Assembly: GCA_902563335.1 (NCBI GenBank)
Contig: CACEWU010000010.1
Coordinates: 1 to 34,888, forward strand
Direction of reading: 5' to 3'
From: an uncultured Prochlorococcus sp.
GTDB lineage: Bacteria > Cyanobacteriota > Cyanobacteriia > PCC-6307 > Cyanobiaceae
DNA length: 34,888 nucleotides
Shown here: positions 17,859 to 27,080 of the stretch, piece after piece
Layout: each line of letters starts with the position of its first letter
Position numbering within the stretch: position 1 is the first letter of the stretch
Notes under the pieces: model-generated
The model's database searches: none
Seen by the model: only the letters and a program-made list of their open reading frames with translations
What the model was told of the DNA's origin: nothing
Made by a program: the position numbers and the translations under genes

Positions 17859-18953
17859 TCAATTAATAGTTTTGTTAGTCAAAACAAGAAAATCTCTATG
17901 AATTACCACCGGCGATTTATCTGATAGGGGGGGGCTTTCTAAAGACAGTTTAATATCTCTACTACCTAATGAGCAAAGCCCTCTAGCTAATTCTTCTCCA
18001 TTGTCATTGTAAACACTAACTGCTTGATTTGATAAAAAACTCCCTTCAATTCCTTTTACACCCACTAAAAGAAGAGATGCGCCTCTTTTTTTAATTGCAT
18101 CGCTGGCTCCATTATCTATAAATATTTTCCCAAGGGGTTTAAGAGCATGAGCTAACCAACTCTTTCGATTTTTTATTGGGTGAGGACTAGGGTGAAAAAC
18201 GGTACCTCCTCTTGAGCCCTTAAACAATTTACCAAGTGTGCTTGGATTTCTTCCATTGGCTAAGTGGACAGTAATACCGCTTGATGTAGCTATCTCTGCC
18301 GCGGAAAGTTTTGTTGTAATCCCACCTGTACCCCAATCACCAGAAGTAGAACTATTTTTTTCAAGCTCCATTATTTCATTTGAATTATGAACATCAGTTA
18401 TTGGTTGTGCAGCTGAATCTTTTCTAGGATCAGAAGAATATAGTCGATCTATATCAGTTAAAAGAATTAATTGATCAGCCTTTATTGCTGTTGCTACTAA
18501 TGCTGATAATGTGTCATTGTCACCGTATTGCAATTCTTCTGAAGAAAGGGTGTCATTCTCATTTACTACAGGCAAAATATCCCATTCAAGAAGCTTTAGT
18601 AATGTCATAGACGCACTTTTATAGTTAGCTCTTGAATGAAAATCAGCTCTAGTAAGAAGAATTTGAGCAACTTTATATCCATGTTTAGCCATAGTTTTTT
18701 GATAAAGAGTCATTAGGTGACCTTGACCTATTGCTGCAACTGCTTGAAGACAGATAATGTCTTCCGGTCGATTTTTAATTGCCAATTGATGGCAACCTAG
18801 TCCTACTGCTCCGCTTGAAACAAGGACAATCTTGTCTCCTTTCTTTTTGCATGTAGCAATGCTAAAGCACAAGTTTTCTATGAATTCTGATGTACTTGTC
18901 TCTTTATCACCTCTTAAGAGACTGGTCCCAACTTTTACTACCCATAAACTCAT
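17859..18953 (-). CDS. proB: Glutamate 5-kinase
   Basis: First step of proline synthesis, phosphorylating glutamate. The 364-aa length includes the C-terminal PUA domain (from about [33 protein letters not shown]). The amino-acid kinase domain shows [38 protein letters not shown]-like substrate residues, [28 protein letters not shown] and [19 protein letters not shown]. The start ATG overlaps the stop of the YqeG gene by 4 bp, so translation is probably coupled. Confidence 0.96.
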   Translation of the reverse strand: MSLWVVKVGTSLLRGDKETSTSEFIENLCFSIATCKKKGDKIVLVSSGAVGLGCHQLAIKNRPEDIICLQAVAAIGQGHLMTLYQKTMAKHGYKVAQILLTRADFHSRANYKSASMTLLKLLEWDILPVVNENDTLSSEELQYGDNDTLSALVATAIKADQLILLTDIDRLYSSDPRKDSAAQPITDVHNSNEIMELEKNSSTSGDWGTGGITTKLSAAEIATSSGITVHLANGRNPSTLGKLFKGSRGGTVFHPSPHPIKNRKSWLAHALKPLGKIFIDNGASDAIKKRGASLLLVGVKGIEGSFLSNQAVSVYNDNGEELARGLCSLGSRDIKLSLESPPLSDKSPVVIHRDFLVLTNKTIN

Positions 18954-19459
18954 TTCCTTTTTGCTCCAAGTTTGATTGATAATGCTCTTTCAAGGTTTTG
19001 TAGATTGTTGTGTGTACAAGGTTTGCCATCAGGTCCTATTGGATGAACAAGAACTGTATATAGTCCTAAACGATTTCCTACCAATACATCTGTAAAAACT
19101 CGATCACCTATCATCGCGATTTCTTCTGGCATAAATTGCATTTCATTCATTACTTTCTTTATTGCTTTTCTTCGTGGTTTAGATGCTCCACATCTAAACC
19201 TAAGTCCCAATTGATTGGCTACAGATCCTATACGAGATTTTGATGGATTGTTACTTAGCAGATATAGCTCTAACTGTTGGTTGGCTTCTCTAACCCAGGA
19301 TTTAACCGAATTGTGTACTATTACACATTTTCCATGGAGTAATGTTTTATCGACATCGAGTATTAGAGCCTTAATTCCTCTATCCAAAAAATGTTTAATG
19401 GGAAGGTTAGGAAGGCTAAGGCTAGGCTCCCAATTAGGTTCAAGCCAATGCTGCCCCAT
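18950..19459 (-). CDS. YqeG-family HAD phosphatase
   Basis: A 169-aa HAD-superfamily protein of the YqeG/PGP type. Motif I is LILDVDKTL (Asp nucleophile and acid-base Asp), motif II is LLSNNPS, and motif III/IV is [16 protein letters not shown]. Homologues act on small phosphates; phosphatidylglycerophosphate phosphatase activity is reported for eukaryotic relatives, and pgsA elsewhere in this window makes that product, but the link is inference. No membrane segment is seen. It overlaps proB by 4 bp and starts 2 bp after the DUF3727 stop, deep inside a minus-strand operon. Confidence 0.85.
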   Translation of the reverse strand: MGQHWLEPNWEPSLSLPNLPIKHFLDRGIKALILDVDKTLLHGKCVIVHNSVKSWVREANQQLELYLLSNNPSKSRIGSVANQLGLRFRCGASKPRRKAIKKVMNEMQFMPEEIAMIGDRVFTDVLVGNRLGLYTVLVHPIGPDGKPCTHNNLQNLERALSIKLGAKRK

Positions 19460-19461
19460 TA

Positions 19462-20001
19462 TTAAAATAACTCCCTATCCTCGATTTCTGTTTCTATAAG
19501 AGGTTGTATTTGATCAAACTCCTTTCCTTCTACAAGGATAGCTTGACCATCTTTTAATCTTGCTACAACAAAGAATGGATCAAGAGGAATGTAGAGCCCA
19601 TATTCCTCATCCTCTACCCTAAAACTAACTAATAACTCGTATGTTTCAGAATCTGTATCTGTGTCATCCTCTTCAAGTTCTTCAGGATCTGGCTCATCTA
19701 ATTCACCTGTCACAGTAAGTGTGACAGCGGATCTGACAAGAGTTAAATCATGTTCTTGGAGTACAACATCAGCAACAGCAAGAATTGGTTCACTGCTTTC
19801 AATTGTTTGGATTAGTTCTGGATCGCCTTCTCCGACAAGACGGAACAATGAGACTGGTGTATCAACAGGGGTTAATAGAGCATAGTCTGTATTGTTTATT
19901 GGTATCAGTTGTTCAAGAAAGCAAAGTAGAGAGCTCCCGCGGCTATCGTTTACAAGCACCGTAGGCACTTCTCCAGTATTCGTTGGACCAGGGGTTGACA
20001 T
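19462..20001 (-). CDS. DUF3727 family protein
   Basis: A cyanobacterial conserved protein of about 179 aa starting at ATG 20001; a TTG at 20031 would add ten residues and overlap ruvX, so I prefer the ATG. The first half is beta-rich (VPTVLVNDSRGSSLLCFLEQLIPINNTDYALLTPVDTPVSLFRL). A strongly acidic stretch follows (DEPDPEELEEDDTDTDSETYE), then a DUF1292-like repeat (YELLVSFRVEDEEYGLYIPLDPFFVVARL). Function is unknown. It is sandwiched between ruvX and the YqeG gene with spacers of 13 and 2 bp. Confidence 0.8.
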   Translation of the reverse strand: MSTPGPTNTGEVPTVLVNDSRGSSLLCFLEQLIPINNTDYALLTPVDTPVSLFRLVGEGDPELIQTIESSEPILAVADVVLQEHDLTLVRSAVTLTVTGELDEPDPEELEEDDTDTDSETYELLVSFRVEDEEYGLYIPLDPFFVVARLKDGQAILVEGKEFDQIQPLIETEIEDRELF

Positions 20002-20014
20002 GTCAGTGGTTTCT

Positions 20015-20506
20015 CTAAATTCCACTATCAAAGCTTACTTTGTGATTTAAATAAGACATGGCTTGGACCGGTTTGAGTTCGGGACCTTCTCGTAACCATT
20101 GCTCTAATAAAAGTGCAGCAGAAGCACTATCGAGTTTGCCACTTCGATCTCCATAAAGTTTATATTGCTTCTCCGCGGCCCAGGTGCTGCAATGTTCGTT
20201 GACCCATGCAAGTGGAAGATTAAGAGCTTTAGCAACCCTTATGCCATATTTTTTACACTGTTTGGATTGAGATGTAGCTAAGCCATTTTTATCAAGAGGT
20301 AGCCCTATTACAAGGCCTTCTACAGATCTTTTGGCGCACTGATATTTGATTTTCTCTAAGTCAATTTTAAAGTTTTTTCTTAAGACGGGCGGCAGAGGAG
20401 TGATAGTTATTCCAAGAGGATCGCAACCTGCTAGTCCTATCCGCTTGTTTCCAACGTCGATACTAAGAATTGATGTTGGTTTTGGACTTGATATTTCGTC
20501 CCTCAT
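20015..20506 (-). CDS. ruvX: Putative pre-16S rRNA nuclease / Holliday junction resolvase-like (YqgF)
   Basis: A 163-aa RNase H-fold nuclease. ILSIDVGNKRIGLAGCDPLG carries the first catalytic Asp, GLVIGLPLDKNG the second strand, LPLAWVNEHCSTWAAE the Glu region, and KLDSASAALLLEQWL the last Asp. Family members mature the 5' end of 16S rRNA; the resolvase role is older annotation. Its ATG overlaps the stop of the upstream gene by 4 bp. Confidence 0.93.
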   Translation of the reverse strand: MRDEISSPKPTSILSIDVGNKRIGLAGCDPLGITITPLPPVLRKNFKIDLEKIKYQCAKRSVEGLVIGLPLDKNGLATSQSKQCKKYGIRVAKALNLPLAWVNEHCSTWAAEKQYKLYGDRSGKLDSASAALLLEQWLREGPELKPVQAMSYLNHKVSFDSGI

Positions 20507-21576
20507 CTTCTGCCAAGAGATGGAGTGGGCAACGGTGGCTGCTGAGGCTTTAGACCTTCAAGCATAGATTCAAGAGATTTTGCACCCTGTATTAACTTAC
20601 CGCTAGTTTGTCGCCTCCATAGGCTTCTGCCTAAAAGTATTTGTTCTTCATTTCGGATACAACCGAATTGAGCTATTGATTCTGTTAATTCTTCGTCTCT
20701 ACTAGATGTTTCTATAGAGACTGATTTATTTAATTTGTACATTTCATTAATGATGAACGGTATAGCATCACCAACCCTTATGTCCCATGTTGTGTCTGTT
20801 AACATTTCCAGTACTATTCTATTCTGCAAATTTGAACGATTTATAAGTCCTGCAATAGCAACTTTACTGTTTTCTTTCGTAGACAACAATACACCTTCTC
20901 CATACTTATTATGATTGACTAAATCATTTAATTGCCGGTCTAATATTTGACGCAGATGTACTGATCCTTGTGATTTTTCTAGAGGCCATAACAAGTTTGC
21001 ATTACTTCTTGTAATTCTTTGCCATTCCAGTCCAGAAGGGAGGATATGCTTTTTTATTGATTCATTTAGTTTGTTAGCTTTAGTTGGCAACGACCAGGAG
21101 TTAAATAATTTGAGTGGTTGGAATCCGAGTTCTCTTGAAGCTGCTAATTGTTCAAGCTGATTTGTGGAACACTTTATAATCCAACTGTTCGCGGAGTTAT
21201 TTTTGTAAGATAGAGCTTTATGAATAAGTGCATAGCTAATATTTTTATGTGAGATATCAGATTCTTCATCAATCACATCTGGCGGACTGATTGTCCAACA
21301 AGTTCCACGAAGGTTATAAGGTTCAATTAAACAAAAAGCTATTAAATTTTGATCTTCAAATGCCACAAGACATTTGGGTTGTCTTTTAGATATTAATTGA
21401 TGAAGTTTTTCTTCTGCTTGTGCTAGAAAACTACGGACAAGCATTAATTGCAACAAAGGCAAGTAGGTTGCTCGTTTTCTTAAGGGGATCTTTGAGAGGT
21501 GGCTTGCGTTGAGTAATTCCACGCGAAGGGGCCTCTTTGGTGCCTCGATCACGTTATGTAGAGATAATTTGATCAA
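20503..21576 (-). CDS. GNAT-fold-like conserved hypothetical protein
   Basis: A 357-aa soluble protein of a type I associate with marine picocyanobacteria. It looks like two degenerate acetyltransferase-fold halves: residues about 17-170 (RVELLNASHLSKIPLRKRAT, LVAFEDQNLIAFCLIEPYN, SRELGFQPLKLFNSWSLP) and about 185-345 (EWQRITRSNANLLWPLEKS, VAIAGLINRSN, IAQFGCIRNEEQILLGRSLWRR). No clear acetyl-CoA P-loop (Q/RxxGxG/A) is visible, so activity is doubtful. The Pro-rich C-terminus overlaps ruvX by 4 bp. The start is uncertain: TTG at 21576 or GTG at 21552, as no in-frame ATG exists. Confidence 0.7.
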   Translation of the reverse strand: MIKLSLHNVIEAPKRPLRVELLNASHLSKIPLRKRATYLPLLQLMLVRSFLAQAEEKLHQLISKRQPKCLVAFEDQNLIAFCLIEPYNLRGTCWTISPPDVIDEESDISHKNISYALIHKALSYKNNSANSWIIKCSTNQLEQLAASRELGFQPLKLFNSWSLPTKANKLNESIKKHILPSGLEWQRITRSNANLLWPLEKSQGSVHLRQILDRQLNDLVNHNKYGEGVLLSTKENSKVAIAGLINRSNLQNRIVLEMLTDTTWDIRVGDAIPFIINEMYKLNKSVSIETSSRDEELTESIAQFGCIRNEEQILLGRSLWRRQTSGKLIQGAKSLESMLEGLKPQQPPLPTPSLGRR

Positions 21577-21613
21577 ATATATCCATAAATGGATGATTTT
21601 GTGTTGGTCTTGA

Positions 21614-22780
21614 TCAGCATTGCCTTACAAGAACTAGGGGTGTTTGTTCATCAGCGTTGCCGGCGGGATTTTTGATTAGTGCTTTTTTTAATAGAGATTT
21701 GTCACAGCCTCTGCTTGAGGAAAGAATTTTAACTCGACCTAAGTCATTAACATCTACAACAGCAACTTGTAGGCCAAGCTTTTCAGAGGCTGCTTTACAA
21801 AATTCATAGGAATTCCGCGGTCCAAGAACAACTGTTTGATCGTATGGAGGGGTTGTTCCTGTTATGTCATCAATTAGTCTCGCTTGTTCACTAGCTAACT
21901 GGTAGAAAACTCCATTTATTCCTATTAGCTTAAAAACGGCACCAAAGGCCCAGGAAATGATTACACGTGTAGGCCCAATGATATCTATAAGTGACTGCAA
22001 TCCACATGCTGTGGCAAAACTACTCGTTGGGTGGAATCCACGACATAACGTTCGTGCAACCCAGCTTGGATCAATAGTGCTTGGGTGTCGATATCTTCCT
22101 TGCATTATAGCCAAAGGGGTCTCTCCAATAGTGATTATATCTCCAGGCTGACTTACATCTTTTGTATAGTCATCAATTACTTGAATTGGATCATCTAATA
22201 CTCCTAGAATATGAGTCTTTAGCGGTAATACTTGGAAGCTTTCCCTTCTTAAAAAATAGGCTTTGGAAGGTTTTATTGAAGCTGGTTTTTGAATAGGAAC
22301 GGATATTCCTTGAAGTCTTTTTAGGCGTCCAAAAGGTCCATAATTTAACCAGTGGATATCTATCCAAAGTGTTTCAACAGAACTCTTTAATTCATCACTT
22401 CCATCATGATCTAATACAACATTTAACTCTATTTTTGTTTTCTTTAACCCTTTTAATATATATGCTGACCAGTAACCGTCTTTTCTTGACTTTTGATCTG
22501 GATGAATAGGTATTACTTTGCTAATAATTTTGATTTTCTGTGTCTGTTTATTCCCAAGTAAAATTGGATTAATTGTGAGTTCAGGTATCATTACTTCCAT
22601 TCTTGGATGAGGATTAACTATTTCTAGAAATCCTTTTACATCAATTTGTCCTCGAGAGTTTTTAACTTCCCAGTCTGATAGTCGTAACTTCAGTGGAGAT
22701 GAGGGTTTTAGACGATGACGAATTTCTATAAAAACAAAAAATAGAGGAATGATTAGTAGTAATAGTAATAAGTTGGACAT
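21614..22780 (-). CDS. Membrane-anchored CofE-like (F420-0:gamma-glutamyl ligase-like) protein
   Basis: A 388-aa protein with three parts. An N-terminal transmembrane helix covers residues 3-18 (NLLLLLLIIPLFFVFI). A beta-rich segment of about 35-150 follows (VKGFLEIVNPHPRMEVMIPELTINP), resembling LEA/NDR1-like strands. The C-terminal region from about 185 to 385 reads THILGVLDDPIQVIDDYTKDVSQPGDIITIGETPLAIMQGR, DQTVVLGPRNSYEFCKAASEKLGLQVAVVDVNDLGRVKILSSS and NPAGNADEQTPLVLVRQ, resembling the COG1478/CofE family. True F420 synthesis is not expected in this organism, so the ligase-like domain probably acts on another substrate. The stop is 37 bp from the next gene. Confidence 0.72.
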   Translation of the reverse strand: MSNLLLLLLIIPLFFVFIEIRHRLKPSSPLKLRLSDWEVKNSRGQIDVKGFLEIVNPHPRMEVMIPELTINPILLGNKQTQKIKIISKVIPIHPDQKSRKDGYWSAYILKGLKKTKIELNVVLDHDGSDELKSSVETLWIDIHWLNYGPFGRLKRLQGISVPIQKPASIKPSKAYFLRRESFQVLPLKTHILGVLDDPIQVIDDYTKDVSQPGDIITIGETPLAIMQGRYRHPSTIDPSWVARTLCRGFHPTSSFATACGLQSLIDIIGPTRVIISWAFGAVFKLIGINGVFYQLASEQARLIDDITGTTPPYDQTVVLGPRNSYEFCKAASEKLGLQVAVVDVNDLGRVKILSSSRGCDKSLLKKALIKNPAGNADEQTPLVLVRQC

Positions 22781-22890
22781 AGGGAAATTTGCCTAGAGAA
22801 GCTGCTAGAGGTAGAATTGATTTGATATGGTTTCAGCTTAAGTGTAAGTTAATAATATAGTTTAGTAATAACATTTTTTGTCATAGGAAA

Positions 22891-23445
22891 TTACTTACGG
22901 GGATCAGTATACCCCTCTTTTGAGGGCTCGCTGTTATATTCGTTAAATGATTTTATCGAGATGTTGAAAGGTATATCTAGTCCAGTTGATCTGCTAATGC
23001 TTTCATTGACTGTTTCTATATTAACTAATCCCTCTTCATCTAAGAGAACATTGCCATCTGAATCTATCACAACAATTTGAGGTATATTTCCATGCCAATA
23101 GAAACCTTCATCTCTTGGTTCATTATATTCTTTTCCTTGTAACTCATCAGTTGTAAGGGGAATAATATCTATTGCATTTCCCCAAACTAATTTTAATCCC
23201 GATAGTATTGGTGCAAATGCCTTACTATCTGAACTATCATCAAGATAGAAAGCAATTACGCTTGTTCTTTTTTTATTAAGTGATTCGGATAAGGTGCTAG
23301 AAGGAGGAACCATTGATCCATTACCTGTGTATATAGGAAAAATATTGCCGTCATAGCTATCAGTATCTCGAGCAGCCTGAACTGGTAGAACTATAAAAAA
23401 AATAGAGAGGCAGAGACTAAGGAATGCTCTTTGCAAGTGCGTCAT
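22891..23445 (-). CDS. Thylakoid photosystem I accumulation factor-like, thioredoxin-fold exported protein
   Basis: A 184-aa protein with a clear signal peptide (hydrophobic FLSLCLSIFFIVLPVQAA, cleavage probably near residue 24) and a thioredoxin-like body: STLSESLNKKRTSVIAFYLDDSSDSKAFAPILSGLKLVWGN, then GNIPQIVVIDSDGNVLLDEEGLV. There is no CxxC, so it is not a dithiol oxidoreductase. The pattern matches a cyanobacterial/chloroplast family that I recall being annotated as a thylakoid PSI accumulation factor; that name is from memory. Lumenal or thylakoid-associated location is inferred. It is 59 bp from the DUF3685 gene on the same strand. Confidence 0.7.
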   Translation of the reverse strand: MTHLQRAFLSLCLSIFFIVLPVQAARDTDSYDGNIFPIYTGNGSMVPPSSTLSESLNKKRTSVIAFYLDDSSDSKAFAPILSGLKLVWGNAIDIIPLTTDELQGKEYNEPRDEGFYWHGNIPQIVVIDSDGNVLLDEEGLVNIETVNESISRSTGLDIPFNISIKSFNEYNSEPSKEGYTDPRK

Positions 23446-23504
23446 TTCAGACTCGTAAGGGTTGTGGTGATTGTTTCTAGTTTCAATAGGGGGCTTGTTA
23501 AAAA

Positions 23505-25175
23505 TTATCCTCTCCCAAGGGTCCTCCCCATTCCTTGAGCAATTCCACGCCCTATAAGTCCTATTGAGCGACCTATTACTTGAGTTAGTACTACTACCAT
23601 TAAATCTCCAAATCTCTTAACAATAGCCTGCAATTGAGGGGATATGGCATCTCTAGTTTCTATAAGAAGAGCTACTTGCTGTTGAAACCAGCCTAGTTGG
23701 CGAAGTTCCTCATCACGTGGCTCAGTCAAAAAAACTGTATTGAGGACTCCCTGCTTTAGTTCATAAAGTAGACGCTTACTTTCATAAAGCTGTATTGGCC
23801 TTTCAACAAGGTTCTGCCATCTATTTTTACTATTAAGTTGATTTCTTATTCGTTCAAGTTCTCTGGTTGAAATTAAATTTGACTTTAAGAAGTATTGACG
23901 TAGCTCAGGCCATTGAGCAGATGCAGCCAATATCTCTTCACTAATTAATTCTGCGGTTCGGATAAGCCAATTTGAAAATAATAATTCAAGTCGAATTAAT
24001 GCACGAGGTTCATCAGCAGGGAGAAATTGACCTTCTAATTGAACTGGCTTATCAAATACTATTGGTTCAAGCATAAAAGTTGGATTGGGAAGTTCTTCAT
24101 CTGTATTTGACAGATCTATTAATTTAGATAACTCATCTACTACATTTACTTGAAGGCCGTTACGTTGGAGGCGTACATAATTCCCAGTTAGTGTTCGTAT
24201 AGCCTCTTGACGTAGCTCAGACTGCAAATCAGACCATTTATTCTCTAAAGCATTTAATGATTTATGACTATTACTAAGACGCTTAATAACCTGGTCTACT
24301 TGATTTAGTAATGCTATTAATAAATCATTTCTTCTTGATGAATATAAGGCTTCGATCGCGAGCAGACTCTTTGTAGAATTTGTAAATCCATGAACAACTT
24401 CATTTTGGAGACGAGCGTTAATCGCGTCCCAAACAGCAATTGAAGTTTTTTCTTTAAGTTTAATTGTTGTACCATAACTTCTTGCTTTCTGAGTTATAGA
24501 GAAATTATTAGTTAAATTTTTTGGACTTAAAGGTGAGTCAGTTTCATTTAAGGCATCTGTCGCGAACTGAGGAGGCCCCCAAAGTAAATGTAAAAGTGAC
24601 TTAGCACTCTCAAGCTCTCTTACTCTGCCTTCTAAAATTAATTTTTCGATAATATGTAGTTTGTTATTACAAAGAGTGGCTTTTATGTTTTTCAGATCTT
24701 TATTTATCTGTTGGCAGCCACTTAATAGCAGCCATTGACCTAACCCCATGGTCATTTGGTTAGGTTTACTCTCTGACCGCATATGGTCTTTTAGCTGGAC
24801 AACTCTTCCACCATTTAGAATGGTTTTGATTGCCTCAGTTAAGGTTTCAAAGTCAGGATCTTGAAGTAAACCAGTGCAACCAAACTGCAGTAGTTCTTCT
24901 GTATTTAATCTTATTGTGGTGGGTAGAATGAGAAGAACTGGAGCTGGCTGCCAATTTTCTTGCAATCGTCTTAACTCACTTTGAATAGCGCTAGGCATCT
25001 CAAGGGTTTCAACTGCCCAAATTACAAGGGAAGGGTGTCTGCTCAACTCATTAGTTCTTAGAGTAATTTTTAATTCCGGTTCAGCTTTGCTTAGTTGAAT
25101 TGCCAAGGCCTCTGCTAGGAGGTCAGGTGCCAACAAGAGGATTTGGTTTGATGCTCCCTCAGCCAATTCAGTCAC
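23505..25175 (-). CDS. DUF3685 (Ycf55-related) protein with degenerate receiver domain
   Basis: A 556-aa cyanobacterial protein. Residues about 10-125 look like a response-regulator receiver fold without a convincing phospho-Asp (ILLLAPDLLAEALAIQLSKAEPELKI, LVIWAVETLEM, PVLLILPTTIRLNTEELLQFGCTGLL, LTEAIKTILNGGRVV). The rest is long and alpha-helical, ending in a Gly/Arg-rich hydrophobic tail (MVVVLTQVIGRSIGLIGRGI). This arrangement corresponds to DUF3685, related to plastid Ycf55. Function is unknown. The start is GTG at 25175. Confidence 0.78.
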   Translation of the reverse strand: MTELAEGASNQILLLAPDLLAEALAIQLSKAEPELKITLRTNELSRHPSLVIWAVETLEMPSAIQSELRRLQENWQPAPVLLILPTTIRLNTEELLQFGCTGLLQDPDFETLTEAIKTILNGGRVVQLKDHMRSESKPNQMTMGLGQWLLLSGCQQINKDLKNIKATLCNNKLHIIEKLILEGRVRELESAKSLLHLLWGPPQFATDALNETDSPLSPKNLTNNFSITQKARSYGTTIKLKEKTSIAVWDAINARLQNEVVHGFTNSTKSLLAIEALYSSRRNDLLIALLNQVDQVIKRLSNSHKSLNALENKWSDLQSELRQEAIRTLTGNYVRLQRNGLQVNVVDELSKLIDLSNTDEELPNPTFMLEPIVFDKPVQLEGQFLPADEPRALIRLELLFSNWLIRTAELISEEILAASAQWPELRQYFLKSNLISTRELERIRNQLNSKNRWQNLVERPIQLYESKRLLYELKQGVLNTVFLTEPRDEELRQLGWFQQQVALLIETRDAISPQLQAIVKRFGDLMVVVLTQVIGRSIGLIGRGIAQGMGRTLGRG

Positions 25176-25304
25176 CCACTAATCCTTTAGTTCAAAGATA
25201 ACTAGGGTTAGGGCATTCCTCCAGTACTAAATAAGCTAAGGAGCTAATCTCAAAACAAAATAATGTTTTTGTAAGAAACAAACCTATCTTGATCGAGCTC
25301 AATG

Positions 25305-26072
25305 CTATGCAATGAACTCATTTGTAGACGGCACATCTTGTAATTGCTCGGATGAAAGAGCGCGAAGTGCATCCTTAAAAACTATTTTTCCATCGTATAG
25401 AGCTCTGCCAACTATAACGCCGTTCACACCATGTATCTCAAGAGGTAAGAGGGAAAGGAGATCAGTAATTGATCCAATTCCACCAGATGCAATGATCGGT
25501 ACTTTGCTTGTTAATGCCATTTCTTTCATCACTTTTACATTTGGCCCTCGTAATGTTCCATCCGTATCAATGTCAGTAGCAATAATGGCATAAATAGGGG
25601 TTTCAGAAAGACTTTTTGCAAGGTCAGTAGCCAAAATATTGCTTTGCTCTAACCAGCCTCGAGTTGCAACTTTTCCGTTTTTCCCATCTATACCAACAAT
25701 TATTCTGTCGGGATGTCGTTCAGCAAGCTTCAATACAAGCTCTGGTTTTTCGATGGCAACAGTACCAAGAATTATTCGATCTAGACCGTAGTCGAGAAGT
25801 TCTTCTGCTTGTTCAATTGTCCTAATGCCCCCTCCTATTTGAATTGGTATAGAAATCGTTTTTTTGATAGCGCGAATAATTGGATAATTTATAGGTTTAC
25901 CTGTTTTTGCTCCATCTAGGTCGACAAGGTGTAAGACTTTTGCTCCTTCTTTTTCCCAAATGACTGCTTGGGATACAGGGTCGCTGCTGAATTGGGTTAC
26001 CTGCTCGTAGTTACCTTGATTTAGTCGTACGCATTTGCCCTCCAATAGGTCAATCGCTGGGATGATTTCCAT
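25305..26072 (-). CDS. hisA: Phosphoribosylformimino-5-aminoimidazole carboxamide ribotide isomerase
   Basis: Amadori isomerase converting ProFAR to PRFAR in histidine synthesis. The 255-aa TIM barrel opens with MEIIPAIDLLEGKCVRLNQGNY (catalytic Asp). It continues with VLHLVDLDGAKTGKP, IPIQIGGGIRTIEQAEELLDYGLDRIILGT (first phosphate site), YAIIATDIDTDGTLRGPNV (second catalytic Asp) and IIASGGIGSITDL / GVNGVIVGRALYDGKI (second phosphate site). The ATG at 26072 is divergent from the CSP41-like gene, with 87 bp between them holding both promoters. The C-terminus is slightly extended. Confidence 0.96.
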   Translation of the reverse strand: MEIIPAIDLLEGKCVRLNQGNYEQVTQFSSDPVSQAVIWEKEGAKVLHLVDLDGAKTGKPINYPIIRAIKKTISIPIQIGGGIRTIEQAEELLDYGLDRIILGTVAIEKPELVLKLAERHPDRIIVGIDGKNGKVATRGWLEQSNILATDLAKSLSETPIYAIIATDIDTDGTLRGPNVKVMKEMALTSKVPIIASGGIGSITDLLSLLPLEIHGVNGVIVGRALYDGKIVFKDALRALSSEQLQDVPSTNEFIA

Positions 26073-26159
26073 GATTTCGAACCTTCAGTAGACAAAACAT
26101 ATTCGTTACCAATATATTTCTTGATCTAACTCCAAAATGATCGTTTGTGAGGTGATGCT

Positions 26160-27080
26160 TTGAAGATTCTAGTTATGGGTGGAAGTCGATTTGTGGGGAA
26201 AGCTCTTGTATCAAAGCTTATTTCCAACGGTCATCAGCTGACTTTATTTACACGAGGAAATAGGAGGGTTCCTCTAGATGTTGAACATCTCAAAGGTGAT
26301 AGAACTTCTACGAATGATTTGAAACTCCTACAAGGGAGGTCGTTTGATGTAATTGTTGATAGTTCAGGAAGGTCGCAAATTGATACTGAAAAAGTACTTA
26401 CAGTGACAGGTAACCCTAATTTACGTTTCTTATACGTAAGTTCTGCAGGTGTATATGCGAATACAAATTATTGGCCTCTAACAGAAAATAGTGAGCTAGA
26501 TCCAGCCAGCCGTCACAAAGGTAAGGCTGAGACAGAAGAATGGCTTTCTAGGGAAGAAATTCCTTTTACAAGCTTTAGACCTACATATATTTATGGACCT
26601 GGAAATTACAATCCTATCGAACGTTGGTTTTTTGATCGTATTGTCAATAAGCACCCAGTACCTGTTCCAAAAGAAAAAAATACAATTACACAATTGGGTC
26701 ACGTAAATGATCTAGCTGAGGCGATGGTAACGAGCTTGGATATAGATTCTTCAAAAAATCGTATTTACAATTGTTCGGGAAAATTTGGAGTTACTTTTCA
26801 AGAATTAATAAAGGCAGCATCAATCGCTTGTAACGTAGATCCTCAGACAGTTGAAATAAGAGAGTTTGATCCTTCATCTTTAGATCTAAATGCTCGTAAA
26901 GCTTTCCCTTTACGTATTAATCATTTTTTAACAGATATTTCTAGAATAGAAAAAGATCTTAATTGGGAACCTAAATATGATTTGAAGGCAGGACTTCATG
27001 ATAGTTATGTGAATGACTATTTAGTTAGCCCTACAATTCAACCTGACTTCAGTATTGATCAAACTTTATTTGGGATTTAA
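26160..27080 (+). CDS. CSP41-like NAD-dependent epimerase/dehydratase-family protein
   Basis: A 306-aa atypical SDR. The nucleotide-binding turn is MGGSRFVGKALVSKL (residues 6-20), close to the GGTRFIG pattern of chloroplast stem-loop-binding protein CSP41. Other segments are FDVIVDSSGRSQIDTEKVL, FLYVSSAGVYA, SFRPTYIYGPGNYNPIERWFFDRI and QLGHVNDLAEAMV. Plant relatives bind and cut stem-loop RNA and protect ribosomal and photosynthetic transcripts; RNA binding here is inference. The start is TTG at 26160: it is the only start that keeps the N-terminal beta strand right before GGSR. Its last 32 bases overlap the end of convergent pgsA. Confidence 0.82.
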   Translation: MKILVMGGSRFVGKALVSKLISNGHQLTLFTRGNRRVPLDVEHLKGDRTSTNDLKLLQGRSFDVIVDSSGRSQIDTEKVLTVTGNPNLRFLYVSSAGVYANTNYWPLTENSELDPASRHKGKAETEEWLSREEIPFTSFRPTYIYGPGNYNPIERWFFDRIVNKHPVPVPKEKNTITQLGHVNDLAEAMVTSLDIDSSKNRIYNCSGKFGVTFQELIKAASIACNVDPQTVEIREFDPSSLDLNARKAFPLRINHFLTDISRIEKDLNWEPKYDLKAGLHDSYVNDYLVSPTIQPDFSIDQTLFGI

